Of a DNA stretch of 64,000 nucleotides, positions 16,864 through 26,056 are shown piece after piece. The translations under genes and the position numbers were made by a program. Where the stretch lies: the NCBI RefSeq assembly GCF_010669145.1, contig NZ_CP048632.1:2624501-2688500 (forward strand), read 5' to 3'. The notes beneath the pieces are model-generated. The model worked only from the letters and a program-made list of their open reading frames with translations, was not told where the DNA came from and made no database searches. The DNA is from Rhizobium oryzihabitans. GTDB taxonomy: Bacteria > Pseudomonadota > Alphaproteobacteria > Rhizobiales > Rhizobiaceae. Positions within the stretch are counted from its first letter, which is position 1. Every line of letters begins with the position of its first letter.

Positions 16864-17893
16864 AGCTTTTCTCCAGCACGCGCACCCAGTTGCCATGGCA
16901 GATCTTGGCGAGTGCGTCGTCGTCATAACCGCCCTTGCGCAGAGCCTCGACCAGCAATTGCAGGTCGGCTGCATCCTTCATGGCGGCGGGAATGGTGGTG
17001 CCGTCGAAGTCCGAACCGAGGGCGACGTGATCGATGCCGATGCGGTTGACGATATAGTCCACGTGGCGGACCAGTTCGTTCAGGTCCGTGTTCGGGTTCT
17101 TCACGCCATCCTGACGCAGGAACAGAACGCCGAAATTGATGCCGGCAAGGCCGCCCGTGTCGCGGATGGCGTCCAGCTGGCGGTCCGTCAGGTTGCGGCT
17201 GTGATTGCACAGCGCATAGGCGTTGGAATGCGATGCCACCAGCGGCGCATCGGAAATCTTGGCGATATCCCAGAAACCCTGCTCGTTCATGTGCGACAGG
17301 TCGACCATGATCTTCAGTTCGTTGCAGGTCTTCACCAGTCGCTTGCCGGCATCGGTGAGGCCGGGGCCAATATCCGGCGTCGACGGGAAACGGAAGGGAA
17401 CACCGTAAGCGAATATGTTCGGGCGGCTCCAGACCGGTCCGAGCGTGCGGAGGCCTGCCTCATGCAGCACGTATAATGCATCCAGATCGGCGCCGATCGC
17501 TTCTGCGCCCTCGATATGGAACACGGAGGCGAAGGCGCCTTCAGCCATGGCGCTGCGAATATCGGCGGCCGTGCGGCAGATCTTGAGTGCGCCTGCGGAT
17601 TGCTTCTCGGCGCGGAACAGCAGCCCCGCCATCGCAAGCGTCGCCTTCAGCGCGTCCGCCTCGGTCGGTGTCGAATAATCGCCGTTTGCGTCCTTTTCCA
17701 TGCTGAGCGAGGGCACGTAGGCGGCGCAGAGACCGCCGGCCAGGCCGCCCTTCTTCGCACGCGGCAGGTCGATGTGGCCGACCGTATCCCCTTCGATGAG
17801 AAGCGTTTCGGGAGAAGCATTGCCCGATCGCCATAACCGCAGAAGCACGTCGTTGTGGCCGTCAAAGACGGGTACGGTTTTTTCATCGGTCAT
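16853..17893 (-). CDS. Membrane-type dipeptidase, peptidase family M19
   Basis: This zinc dipeptidase of ~346-348 residues has the M19 (renal dipeptidase) metal centre. Numbered from the upstream start at 17899, His15 and Asp17 (GHND), bridging Glu130 (HIEGAEA), His203 (DLSHMNEQGF) and His224 (ASHSNAYAL) are visible, with a late GSDFDG. M19 enzymes cleave dipeptides and, unusually, accept a D-residue at the C-terminal position. No signal peptide is present, so it is probably cytosolic here. It is divergent from the adjacent Dpp-type importer, implying that it processes imported dipeptides. Two ATGs lie six bases apart; the second (17893) is better spaced from the AAAGGTGA site. Confidence 0.88.
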   Translation of the reverse strand: MTDEKTVPVFDGHNDVLLRLWRSGNASPETLLIEGDTVGHIDLPRAKKGGLAGGLCAAYVPSLSMEKDANGDYSTPTEADALKATLAMAGLLFRAEKQSAGALKICRTAADIRSAMAEGAFASVFHIEGAEAIGADLDALYVLHEAGLRTLGPVWSRPNIFAYGVPFRFPSTPDIGPGLTDAGKRLVKTCNELKIMVDLSHMNEQGFWDIAKISDAPLVASHSNAYALCNHSRNLTDRQLDAIRDTGGLAGINFGVLFLRQDGVKNPNTDLNELVRHVDYIVNRIGIDHVALGSDFDGTTIPAAMKDAADLQLLVEALRKGGYDDDALAKICHGNWVRVLEKSWGA

Positions 17894-18131
17894 GGTCATT
17901 CACCTTTGGATATGCGGAGCCGCGCGGGCGCGCGTCCGTCAGACTTTGTGGGAATTGGTAGAGGAAAGGTCAAGGCGGGAGCAAATGCAATCCGTGCATA
18001 GGCTCTGCCAAATTTGGAATTGGTCGCGCCTCGTTTGCTCATGGTAATCGCGGGGAAACATAAAAAAAATGACTGGATTGGGGCAGACCCATACCGTTTT
18101 CCGAAAAATAAGGTCCGAAAGGGGATTTTCG

Positions 18132-19727
18132 ATGATTTCAAGACGCAACCTGCTGATTGCTGGCGCAGCCGTACCGTTCCTGTCCTATGCGCGCATTCCG
18201 GCATTCGCCGCAACGCCCAAGGATATTCTGGTCGTTGCGCAGCAGCTGGACAACATGACGAGCCTTGATCCGCATGAAGGCTTCGAAGCCGTCGGCGGTG
18301 AAATCATGTCCAACATGTACCAGAAGCTCGTGCGCGCCAATCGCGAAGATTCCACCAAGGTCGATCCGGTCATCGCGAAATCCTGGGAAGCCGATGCTGA
18401 CAGCAAGGTCTTCACCTTTGTCATCGGTGACGAAGCGACCTTCTCCAGCGGCGCGAAAGTCACGGCGGAAGATGTTGCCTTCTCGCTGCAGCGCGCCATC
18501 AAGATGAACAAGAGCCCGGCCTTCATCATCAGCCAGTTCGGCTTCACTGCTGAGAATGCCGAGACGACCATCGTTGCCGCCGATGACAAGACGGTGAAGC
18601 TGACGACGGCGAAGCCGACCGCCATCTCCTTCCTGCTTTATTGCCTCTCCGCCAATATCGGCGCGATCGTCGAAAAGAAGGCGGTTCTCGCCAATGCTTC
18701 CGGCGAAGATCTCGGCAATGGCTGGCTGCAGAAGAACAGCGCCGGTTCCGGCGATTTCATGCTTCAGGCCTGGAAGCCGAGCGAAAGCGTCGCACTCACG
18801 GTCAACCCGAACGGCCCTTACAAGGGTAACATCAAGCGCATCATCCTGCGCCACGTCACCGATCCGTCTTCCCAGCTTCTGATGCTGCAGAAGGGCGATA
18901 TCGACATTGCCCGCGACCTCACTTCGGAACAGCTGCGCAGCGCGCAGAATGACGCGAATATCGAGCTGGATCGCAAGAGCATTGCCTCGCTGGTGCTGAT
19001 CTCGCTCAACCAGGGCAATGAGAACCTTGCCAAGCCACAGGTCTGGCAGGCCATCAAATGGGCGCTGGACTACAAGGGCATGCAGGAAAACATCGTTCCG
19101 CTGTCCCACAAGGTTCACCAGAGCTTCGAGCCGGAAGGTTTCCCCGGCGCCGTCAACGACATCCCGTTCCAGCGGGACGTCGAAAAGGCCAAGGCACTGA
19201 TGGCGGAGGCCGGCCTTGCCGACGGTTTCGAAATCAGCATGGACCACTATTCCGCGCAGCCCTATCCGGACCTGGCGCAGGCCATCCAGGCAAACCTTGC
19301 TGATATCGGCATCAAGGTACGTCTGCAGTCGGCTGAAAACCGTCAGGTCCTGACCAAGATGCGCGCCCGCGAGCACCAGATGGCGCTTTCTGCATGGGGT
19401 ACGGATTATTTCGATCCGCATTCCAACGCGGATGTCTTCAACATCAACAAGGACAATGGCGACGACGCCAAGTCGAAGCCGTTCCTGTGGCGTTCGCGTT
19501 TCAAGAACGACGATTTCGCTGCCAAGGCGGAAGCCGCCCGCGACGAGAAGGACCCGGCAAAGCGCGTGGAGCTTTATGAAGCCCTGCAGCGCGAGCACAT
19601 GCAGAACAGCCCGTTCGTCTTCATGTTCCAGACGACAAAGACGGCTGCCTTCCGCAAGGGCGTTTCCGGTTTCGAACTCGGCGTTCTCTCCGAGGGCAAT
19701 TCCTACCACGATGCGAAGAAAGCGTGA
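18132..19727 (+). CDS. Peptide ABC transporter, periplasmic binding protein (SBP family 5)
   Basis: The ATG at 18132 follows AAAGGGGA; the frame opens 63 bases earlier without signal features. The N-terminus MISRRNLLIAGAAVPFL is a twin-arginine (SRRNLL) export signal with cleavage near AFA-A. The 531-residue protein matches family 5 (DppA/OppA) solute-binding proteins: an early DPHEGFEAVGGEIMSNMYQKLV segment, TAEDVAFSLQRAIK, and a late FMFQTTKTAAFRKGVSGF. It would capture short peptides in the periplasm for the two permeases and two ATPases that follow. The gene faces away from the M19 dipeptidase gene across 238 bases, which hold no obvious operator. Confidence 0.88.
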   Translation: MISRRNLLIAGAAVPFLSYARIPAFAATPKDILVVAQQLDNMTSLDPHEGFEAVGGEIMSNMYQKLVRANREDSTKVDPVIAKSWEADADSKVFTFVIGDEATFSSGAKVTAEDVAFSLQRAIKMNKSPAFIISQFGFTAENAETTIVAADDKTVKLTTAKPTAISFLLYCLSANIGAIVEKKAVLANASGEDLGNGWLQKNSAGSGDFMLQAWKPSESVALTVNPNGPYKGNIKRIILRHVTDPSSQLLMLQKGDIDIARDLTSEQLRSAQNDANIELDRKSIASLVLISLNQGNENLAKPQVWQAIKWALDYKGMQENIVPLSHKVHQSFEPEGFPGAVNDIPFQRDVEKAKALMAEAGLADGFEISMDHYSAQPYPDLAQAIQANLADIGIKVRLQSAENRQVLTKMRAREHQMALSAWGTDYFDPHSNADVFNINKDNGDDAKSKPFLWRSRFKNDDFAAKAEAARDEKDPAKRVELYEALQREHMQNSPFVFMFQTTKTAAFRKGVSGFELGVLSEGNSYHDAKKA

Positions 19728-20742
19728 CATTGAACAAGCGCGTCAAAAGCATATCGTCGATACTGAGCAGCGTCATTCTGACGCTGTTCGGTTTGATGGT
19801 CATCACCTTCATGATCGGGCGCGTCATGCCCGTCGATCCCGTCATTGCAGCGGTCGGCGACAACGCGCCTGAAGACGTCATCGTGCGCGTGCGTGCGGAA
19901 ATGGGCCTCGACCAGCCGCTGGTCGTGCAGTTCTTCCATTATGTCTCGCAGGTTCTGCACGGCGATTTCGGTAACTCCATCCTGACCCGCAATCCGGTCT
20001 GGGTGGATATTACCCGCGTCTTCCCGCCACGTTCGAACTTGCCACGGCAGCCCTCATTCTCGCAGCCCTGATCGGCATTCCGCTCGGCGTCTGGGCCGCC
20101 GTCAGGCAGGGCAAGACGACCGACCAGATCATCCGCATCGTCTGCCTTGCCGGCCATTCCGTGCCCGTCTTCATGCTGGCGCTGATTTCGCTGCTGGTAT
20201 TTTACGCCACGCTCGGCGTCGCGCCCGGACCGGGCAGGCAGGACATCATCTATGACGGCATGATCTCGCCGGTCACCGGCCTGATGACTGTCGACACGCT
20301 GCTTGCCGGCGACTGGGGCGCGTTTTACGACGCACTTGCCCATATGGTGCAGCCGGTCTGCATTCTCGCCTATTTCAGCATGGCCTATATCACCCGCATG
20401 ACGCGCGCCTTCATGATCGACGCGTTGAAGGGTGAATATGTCATCACCGCCCGCGCCAAGGGCCTGTCCGCCATGACCGTCATCTGGGGACACGCCTTCC
20501 CGACGGTTGCCGTGCAGCTCGTCACGGTTCTCGCACTCACCTATGCCGGCCTTCTCGAAGGCGCCGTGGTGACGGAAACCGTCTTCAGCTGGCCGGGCCT
20601 TGGCCAATACCTCACCGTCTCGCTCATGAACGCGGACATGAACCCCGTCGTCGGAGCAACCCTGTTGATCGGCCTGATCTATGTCGGCCTCAACCTGCTC
20701 GCAGACGTGCTTTACCGAGTAATGGATCCTCGCGTTCGATGA
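19724..20742 (+). pseudogene. Dpp-type peptide ABC permease 1, frameshifted (DppB-like)
   Basis: The 5' part (GTG at 19724, overlapping the preceding stop as GTGA) encodes a normal DppB N-terminus including GLDQPLVVQFFHYVSQVLHGDFGNS, then shifts to nonsense after about codon 101. The other frame resumes immediately with ATFELATAALILAALIGIPLGVWAAV and continues to a normal C-terminus with the EAA-loop region (DALKGEYVITARAKGLSAMTVIWGHAFP). Restoring one G near 20026 (CCCGCC to CCCGGCC) gives one continuous ~339-residue permease with six membrane helices. The rest is undamaged and the operon is otherwise intact, so a sequence error is more likely than real inactivation. Confidence 0.85.
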
Positions 20743-21641
20743 TGTTAGCTAATTTCAGAAACTGGGCTCTGGATGAGACTCCGCATTCCCGCAGCCAGGC
20801 TGCCTGGGGAAACCGGTACCGCATCTGGCTGAACCTCAAGTCCAACCCGCTGGCGGTGATCGGTCTGACCATCATCGTCGTCTTCATTGCGCTGTCTTTG
20901 CTGGCGCCGCTCATCGCGCCTTACGATCCGGCCGCGCAGAACCTCGGCAACCGCCTTGCCTTCCCGAATGCCGCGCACTGGTTCGGCACGGATGAGCTGG
21001 GCCGTGATATCCTTTCGCGCATCCTTTACGGCGGCCGTGTCACACTCGGCATGGTCATCGCCGTCGTCGTTCTCGTCGCGCCGATCGGGCTCGCCATCGG
21101 CTGCATCGCCGGTTATTTCGGCGGCATCGTCGATACGGTGCTGATGCGGGTGACGGACGTGTTCCTGGCCTTCCCGCGCCTTATCCTCGCGCTCGCCTTC
21201 GTCGCGGCGCTGAAGCCCGGCGTCGAAAGCGCCATTCTCGCCATCGCGCTCACCGCATGGCCGCCTTATGCGCGTCTTGCGCGCGCCGAAACCATGACGG
21301 TGCGCGGCAGCGACTTCGTCGCGGCCTACCGGCTGACCGGCGCTTCCGCCTGGCGCATCATCGCCCGTCACATCGCGCCGCTCTGCGTGCCGAGCCTTAT
21401 CGTGCGCATCACGCTCGACATGAGCTCGATCATCATCACCGCCGCCAGCCTCGGCTTCCTCGGCATGGGTGCCCAGCCGCCTTCGCCGGAGTGGGGCGCG
21501 ATGATCGCAACCGCCAAGCGCTTCATCTTCGAACAATGGTGGGTCGCCACCATTCCGGGCATTGCCATATTCCTCGTTTCGCTCGCCTTCAACTTCCTTG
21601 GTGATGGTCTGCGCGACGTGCTCGACCCGAAGGGACATTGA
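20739..21641 (+). CDS. Dpp-type peptide ABC permease 2 (DppC-like)
   Basis: This 300-residue inner-membrane permease overlaps the preceding gene by four bases. It has the DppC/OppC N-terminal extension before the first helix (NPLAVIGLTIIVVFIALSLLAPLIAPYDP), the GTDELGRDILSRILYGGRVTLGM signature and the EAA loop MTVRGSDFVAAYRLTGASAWRIIARHIAP that docks onto the ATPase subunits. It ends FNFLGDGLRDVLDPK, the usual C-terminus. Three bases separate it from the first ATPase gene. Confidence 0.9.
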   Translation: MMLANFRNWALDETPHSRSQAAWGNRYRIWLNLKSNPLAVIGLTIIVVFIALSLLAPLIAPYDPAAQNLGNRLAFPNAAHWFGTDELGRDILSRILYGGRVTLGMVIAVVVLVAPIGLAIGCIAGYFGGIVDTVLMRVTDVFLAFPRLILALAFVAALKPGVESAILAIALTAWPPYARLARAETMTVRGSDFVAAYRLTGASAWRIIARHIAPLCVPSLIVRITLDMSSIIITAASLGFLGMGAQPPSPEWGAMIATAKRFIFEQWWVATIPGIAIFLVSLAFNFLGDGLRDVLDPKGH

Positions 21642-21644
21642 GCC

Positions 21645-22475
21645 ATGCTGGTCGAAATCGAAAATCTGAAGATCGCTTTCCAGACCCGTACCAGCCGTTT
21701 CGAGGCGGTGCGCGGTGTTTCCATGAAGCTTGGAACCGAAAAGCTCGGCATCGTCGGTGAATCCGGTTCGGGCAAGAGCCTCACGGCGCGTGCGCTGATG
21801 AAGCTTCTGCCCTCCAATGCCGATATCAGGGCCGACAAGCTCTCCTTCGACGGTATCGACGTGCTTTCCGCCAGCGAAAAGCAGATGCGCCAGATCCGGG
21901 GGAAACGGGCGGGTTTCATCCTTCAGGACCCGAAATATTCGCTGAATCCGGTCAAGACCATGGGCGCACAGATCGCGGAAGCATGGCGCGCCCACAAGGG
22001 CGGCAGCAAGCGCGCGGCCATGGAAGCGGCCATCGCCCTGCTCGATCAGGTGAAAATCCGCAATCCGCGTCAGGTTGCGTCGTCCTATGCGCATGAGGTT
22101 TCCGGCGGCATGGGCCAGCGCGTGATGATCGCCATGATGCTGGCGCCCGATCCGGAACTCCTGATCGCCGACGAACCGACCAGTGCGCTCGACGCCACGG
22201 TACAGGCGGAAATCCTGCGGCTGATCGAGGAGCTGGTATCTGAACGCGGCATGGGCCTCATCCTCATCAGCCACGACCTGCCGCTCGTCTCGCATTTCTG
22301 CGACCGCGTCGCCGTCATGTATTCCGGCCGGGTGATGGAGGAGCTGAAGGCGTCCGAACTCCTGAAGGCCGAACATCCCTATACAAAGGGACTTCTGAAC
22401 TGCATTCCCTCGCTGACGCATCCGCGCGAGCGTCTTCCCGTTCTCAACCGTGATGCAGCGTGGTCCAGCCAATGA
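21645..22475 (+). CDS. Peptide ABC transporter ATP-binding protein (DppD-like)
   Basis: This 276-residue ATPase has Walker A GESGSGKS, the Q-loop within AGFILQDPKYSLNPV, signature SGGMGQRVMIAMML, Walker [13 protein letters not shown] and the switch histidine in LISHDLPLV. The C-terminus ends HPYTKGLLNCIP, the oligopeptide-transporter-type extension. The signature SGGMG differs slightly from the LSGGQ consensus, as is common in the D subunit of Dpp/Opp systems. It overlaps the next ATPase gene by four bases, and the two would form a heterodimer. Confidence 0.9.
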   Translation: MLVEIENLKIAFQTRTSRFEAVRGVSMKLGTEKLGIVGESGSGKSLTARALMKLLPSNADIRADKLSFDGIDVLSASEKQMRQIRGKRAGFILQDPKYSLNPVKTMGAQIAEAWRAHKGGSKRAAMEAAIALLDQVKIRNPRQVASSYAHEVSGGMGQRVMIAMMLAPDPELLIADEPTSALDATVQAEILRLIEELVSERGMGLILISHDLPLVSHFCDRVAVMYSGRVMEELKASELLKAEHPYTKGLLNCIPSLTHPRERLPVLNRDAAWSSQ

Positions 22476-23212
22476 TCGACGTCGATAATCTCCGTATCAA
22501 GTTCGGCGACCGTGAAGTGGTGAAGGGCGTGTCCTTTTCGGTCGAAAAGGGCGGCAGCTTCGGCATTGTCGGCGAAAGCGGCTCGGGCAAGTCCACCATC
22601 CTGCGCGCCATGGCCGGTCTCAACGAAAGCTGGGAAGGCCGCATCGCCTTTGCCGGCAAGGACGCGCCGCTGAAGCGCACGCCGGAATTCTTCCGGCAGG
22701 TGCAGATGGTGTTTCAGGATCCTTACGGGTCGTTGCATCCGCGCCAGACCATCGACCGTATCCTCAGCGAATTGCCGCTGGTTCACGGCATGGACAATAT
22801 CGAAAAACGCATCCAGCAGGCCTTGTCGGATGTGGCCCTGCCGCAGGCGGTGCGCTTCCGTTACCCGCACCAGCTTTCCGGCGGCCAGCGCCAGCGTGTG
22901 GCGATTGCGCGTGCGTTGATTGCCGACCCGCAGGTGCTGCTGCTCGATGAGCCGACTTCGGCGCTCGACGTTTCGGTTCAGGCGGAAATCCTGAACCTGT
23001 TGCAGGACCTGCGTGCGGCGCGCAACCTCACCTATATCCTCGTCAGCCACAATCTGGCTGTTATCGCGCATCTTTGCCCGCAGGTGGGCGTGATGCTGAA
23101 CGGTGAAATGGTCGAGCAGCTGAGCGCGGGCGATCTGCGCGAGGGCCGTATCAAGCACCCACATACGGAAGAGTTGCGCAGCCTGAGCATCAGGCTGGAA
23201 GAGCCGGCCTGA
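22472..23212 (+). CDS. Peptide ABC transporter ATP-binding protein (DppF-like)
   Basis: The start at 22472 overlaps the previous stop (ATGA); a GTG 12 bases upstream is less likely. The 246-residue product has Walker [10 protein letters not shown], signature [15 protein letters not shown], Walker [12 protein letters not shown] and switch HNLAVIAHL. It pairs with the DppD-like subunit. The C-terminus is shorter than a typical DppF. It is the last transporter gene; a palindromic repeat separates it from the D-aminopeptidase gene, which may still be co-transcribed. Confidence 0.9.
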   Translation: MIDVDNLRIKFGDREVVKGVSFSVEKGGSFGIVGESGSGKSTILRAMAGLNESWEGRIAFAGKDAPLKRTPEFFRQVQMVFQDPYGSLHPRQTIDRILSELPLVHGMDNIEKRIQQALSDVALPQAVRFRYPHQLSGGQRQRVAIARALIADPQVLLLDEPTSALDVSVQAEILNLLQDLRAARNLTYILVSHNLAVIAHLCPQVGVMLNGEMVEQLSAGDLREGRIKHPHTEELRSLSIRLEEPA

Positions 23213-23223
23213 AGTTGGTTTGG

Positions 23224-23328
23224 GATGACGGAGAGGGAGCACAAGCTTTCCTCCGTCATCCTCGCTCCTGAGGCGAGGATCCATGCACCCGTGAGAGGTA
23301 GGTCCTCGGGTCAAGCCCGAGGATGACG
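23224..23328. repeat. Palindromic extragenic repeat, family 2, copy A
   Basis: Three palindromes are stacked in the gap after the dppF-like gene: GATGACGGAG / CTCCGTCATC (23224-23233 and 23251-23260), ATCCTCGC...GCGAGGAT (23258-23280) and TCCTCGGG / CCCGAGGA (23303-23323). The last unit, followed by GATGACG, is repeated in the gap before the LysR gene at 24.9 kb. Such mosaic palindromes are common between rhizobial genes. Confidence 0.8.
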
Positions 23329-23391
23329 TCGAATATGCCGCGTCGGTTCCTCGTCCGTCCGGTTTTCAATGAAGACACAAGAGACCGAACA

Positions 23392-24903
23392 ATGTCACAG
23401 CAATTCGACTGGAACGCCGCTTCAACGCTTGCCGAGAGCTTCGTCTCGCAATGGGCGGGCAACGAGCCGGGCGGGGCAGTCATCGGTTTCGATCTCGACG
23501 GCATCCGTTTCGCCCATGCGGGTGGCGTGGAAAGCCTTTCCACCTTCACACCCTTCACGCCGAAAAGCGTGGTGCGTTATGCCTCCGTCACCAAACACGC
23601 CTTCTGCGCCATGGTGCTTGCCCATTCTGATCTGATCGGGCTTGACGATCCGCTGGGCAAGCATCTGCCGGAGCTGCAATTGCCGCTCCGCGACGTCACG
23701 GTCGGGCAGGCGCTGGATATGAGCGGCGGGTTGCCGGACACGCGCGAATGCCTCTCGCTGCTTGGTCTTTCCGTCTACACCGAAACGAAGGCCGGTCCGC
23801 TTCTCGACTATATCTCGCGGTTGACCCGACTGAACTTCGATGCCGGCAGTGAGGTTTCCTATTCGAATACCGGCTATCGTCTGGTGGAAGCGGCGCTGGA
23901 GCGCCATGGTTTCCGTTTCGATGATTTCGTGCAGGCGCAAATTGCCGGCCCGTTCGGCGTTTTCCTGAAGGCGCCGGATGTCTGGAACGATCCGGTCGAT
24001 GGATTGGTACCCGGCTACTGGAAGGCGGAAAGCAACTGGCAGCTCTCGGCAGCCGGCCTGCATATTTCCGCTTCGGGCAGTCTTGCCGGCAGTGCCGAAG
24101 CGCTGACCCGCTGGCTGCAGGGCCTGATGCGGGGTGAGGGCAGCTTGGCGGGCGTTCTGGACGGGCTTTCCACCGAGCGGCCGCTCGCCGATGGACGGAT
24201 GAGCGAATATGGCCTCGGCCTGCGCTGGTCGCACCTTGGCGACAGGCGCTTCGTCGGTCACGGCGGTTCGCATCCGGGATACAAGACCTATTTCCTGCTC
24301 GATCCGGAAAACGGCACGGGTTTCGTCGTGGTGTCTAACCGCGAGGATACCAACGGCTTCAAGATCGCGCTGGAAAGCATGGCGGCCCTGACAGGTCTGC
24401 CTTTGCCCAAACCCGCCGCCAGCCTGCCGGAAGGCCTTTATGTTACTGAAAGCGGACCGTGGTGGCTGGAGATCAAGGGCAGCACATCCACTTTCATCGA
24501 TGGCGACGACACGCTTTATGAAGATGCCGATGGCTGGGTGTCATCGCGTTCGGCATCGTCGCCCATGCACCTGAAGCTCGAGGGTGATGCGATTATTGGG
24601 GAGGCAGGCCACGCCGCCCGCCGCTTCCTGCCGGTAGGCGATCATGCTGTGCCCGATGATCTTTCGGGGTCGTGGCGCTCCGATGAGGGAGCGGAATTTG
24701 CGATCAGCGGCTCCTCGCTGACGATGGGCATCGGCCCAACGCGACGCAGCATGCCTCTGAAGGCACTCGGCAATGGCCGTTTCCTCTTCACGCTGATTGA
24801 TGGGCCATGGACGAAGCGTGTCTGCCTCAATCGTTTGGGCGATGACCGGATCGAGCTGGTTTCCAGCCGCGCACGGATGATCGAATATTCGCGAAGCCGC
24901 TAA
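23392..24903 (+). CDS. D-aminopeptidase (serine beta-lactamase fold, DAP-like)
   Basis: The start at 23392 follows weak upstream signals but gives a 503-residue protein that aligns with D-aminopeptidase of Ochrobactrum anthropi (about 520 aa). The catalytic domain (1 to ~330) carries Ser65-x-x-Lys68 (YASVTKHAF), Tyr157-x-Asn159 (SYSNTGYR) and His290-Gly-Gly (VGHGGSHPGY), very close to the numbering of that enzyme. Two C-terminal beta-barrel domains follow, including RRFLPVGDHAVPDDLSG, where DAP places a loop into the active site. DAP releases N-terminal D-residues from peptides. No signal peptide is seen, so it should act in the cytosol on peptides delivered by the adjacent importer. Confidence 0.85.
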   Translation: MSQQFDWNAASTLAESFVSQWAGNEPGGAVIGFDLDGIRFAHAGGVESLSTFTPFTPKSVVRYASVTKHAFCAMVLAHSDLIGLDDPLGKHLPELQLPLRDVTVGQALDMSGGLPDTRECLSLLGLSVYTETKAGPLLDYISRLTRLNFDAGSEVSYSNTGYRLVEAALERHGFRFDDFVQAQIAGPFGVFLKAPDVWNDPVDGLVPGYWKAESNWQLSAAGLHISASGSLAGSAEALTRWLQGLMRGEGSLAGVLDGLSTERPLADGRMSEYGLGLRWSHLGDRRFVGHGGSHPGYKTYFLLDPENGTGFVVVSNREDTNGFKIALESMAALTGLPLPKPAASLPEGLYVTESGPWWLEIKGSTSTFIDGDDTLYEDADGWVSSRSASSPMHLKLEGDAIIGEAGHAARRFLPVGDHAVPDDLSGSWRSDEGAEFAISGSSLTMGIGPTRRSMPLKALGNGRFLFTLIDGPWTKRVCLNRLGDDRIELVSSRARMIEYSRSR

Positions 24904-24941
24904 CGGTCTGAAACCGATCCCATCGCGTCCCGCAAACTCGA

Positions 24942-25019
24942 CGTCATCCTCGGGCTTGACCCGAGGATCCATTGTCGCGCGTGGATCGTGGATCCTCGGG
25001 TCAAGCCCGAGGATGACGG
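24942..25019. repeat. Palindromic extragenic repeat, family 2, copy B
   Basis: Two facing copies of the unit TCCTCGGGnnnnnCCCGAGGA, at 24946-24968 and 24992-25012, are flanked by CGTCATCC and GGATGACGG, so the whole element is also a large inverted repeat. It lies between the D-aminopeptidase and LysR genes; an artificial upstream extension of the LysR frame runs through it. Confidence 0.85.
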
Positions 25020-25153
25020 AGAGAGAGGTTTGGCACCGTCTATCCGTAGTTTCGGGCTTTCTAAAAGGGTTTCAATCAGCCCTTATTGCTCCTAATAAAG
25101 ACCCCATGTTCCGGTTGAAGGCCGGGACGACATCTTTGTGGGAGAACAGGCCC

Positions 25154-26050
25154 TTGGAAGTCAAATGGCTCGAGGATTTCCTGGCGCTGGCCGGAACGCT
25201 CAATTTTTCGAAGGCGGCGGATGAGCGGCATGTGACGCAATCCGCTTTCAGCCGAAGGATCAAGCAGTTGGAAGCCTGGGTGGGCGCCACGCTGGTCGAC
25301 CGCGCCTCTTATCCCTCCCGGCTGACCGAAGCGGGGGTGAAATTCGTGCCGGTGGCGCAGGAAACGCTGAAACAGCTTTACCACGCCCGGCGCACTCTGC
25401 TTCAGGAGGAGGGGGCGGATGCGAAGACCGTGCGACTGACGGCGCTGCACACGCTGTCTTTCACCTTCTTTCCAGACTGGCTGAAAAGGGTAAACGAGAC
25501 GGCGGGGCCGCTGTTTTCAGTTTTGAGGCCCGATTCCGGCAGCATGGAGGAAAACCTTAATTCGCTGGTGGATGGGCAGAGCGATTTCCTTTTGACCTAT
25601 GCCCATCCCGAAGTGCCGATGCTGCTCGATGCGCAGACCTTCGAGTTCCGCGTGCTGGGTGCAGAAAATATCATTCCCGTTTCCGCGCCGGCGAAAGATG
25701 GTTCACCGCTGCATGAACTCGTGGAAAACGCGAAGAAACCCTTTGCATATCTGGATTACGAAAAGGCGTCGTTCTTCGGGCCGCTGCTGCGCGATCTCTT
25801 GAGCGCGCGCCTGCCGCAGTTCGAGCGGGTGCATGAGGGTAGCATGTCGGTGGGGCTGAAAGCCATGGCAATGGCTGGCTGGGGTGTCGCCTGGGTGCCG
25901 GAAAGCCTGATGCGGCACGAGCTGGACAGCGGCACGCTGGTGCGTGCCGCGGATCACAGTTTCGATATTGCCGTCGATATCAGGCTTTATCGTTCCAAGG
26001 AGAACCGCCGCCCCGTTGTCGAGCGCATATGGGCGGTTCTCGAAGATTGA
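25154..26050 (+). CDS. LysR-family transcriptional regulator
   Basis: The frame is open from 24956, but that part lies in a palindromic repeat and is not LysR-like. Homology begins at the TTG at 25154 (VKWLEDFLALAGTLNFSKAA), 9 bases after GGGAG, giving 298 residues, the normal LysR size. The N-terminal helix-turn-helix reads HVTQSAFSRRIKQLEAWVGATL; the remainder is the periplasmic-binding-protein-like effector domain. An ATG at 25106 would add 16 unrelated residues. It lies between the D-aminopeptidase and transaminase-like genes and is the obvious candidate regulator of the D-peptide block. Confidence 0.83.
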   Translation: MEVKWLEDFLALAGTLNFSKAADERHVTQSAFSRRIKQLEAWVGATLVDRASYPSRLTEAGVKFVPVAQETLKQLYHARRTLLQEEGADAKTVRLTALHTLSFTFFPDWLKRVNETAGPLFSVLRPDSGSMEENLNSLVDGQSDFLLTYAHPEVPMLLDAQTFEFRVLGAENIIPVSAPAKDGSPLHELVENAKKPFAYLDYEKASFFGPLLRDLLSARLPQFERVHEGSMSVGLKAMAMAGWGVAWVPESLMRHELDSGTLVRAADHSFDIAVDIRLYRSKENRRPVVERIWAVLED

Positions 26051-26056
26051 TCGTGG

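Noticed and set aside
18138..19730. Minus-strand open frame of 530 codons opposite the peptide-binding protein
   Set aside because: The opposite strand encodes a clear SBP family 5 protein; the antisense frame has no family features.
20745..22472. Minus-strand open frame of 575 codons opposite the dppC/dppD-like genes
   Set aside because: It spans two well-supported genes on the other strand and its translation is low-complexity Asp/Glu/Arg/His-rich, typical of shadows.
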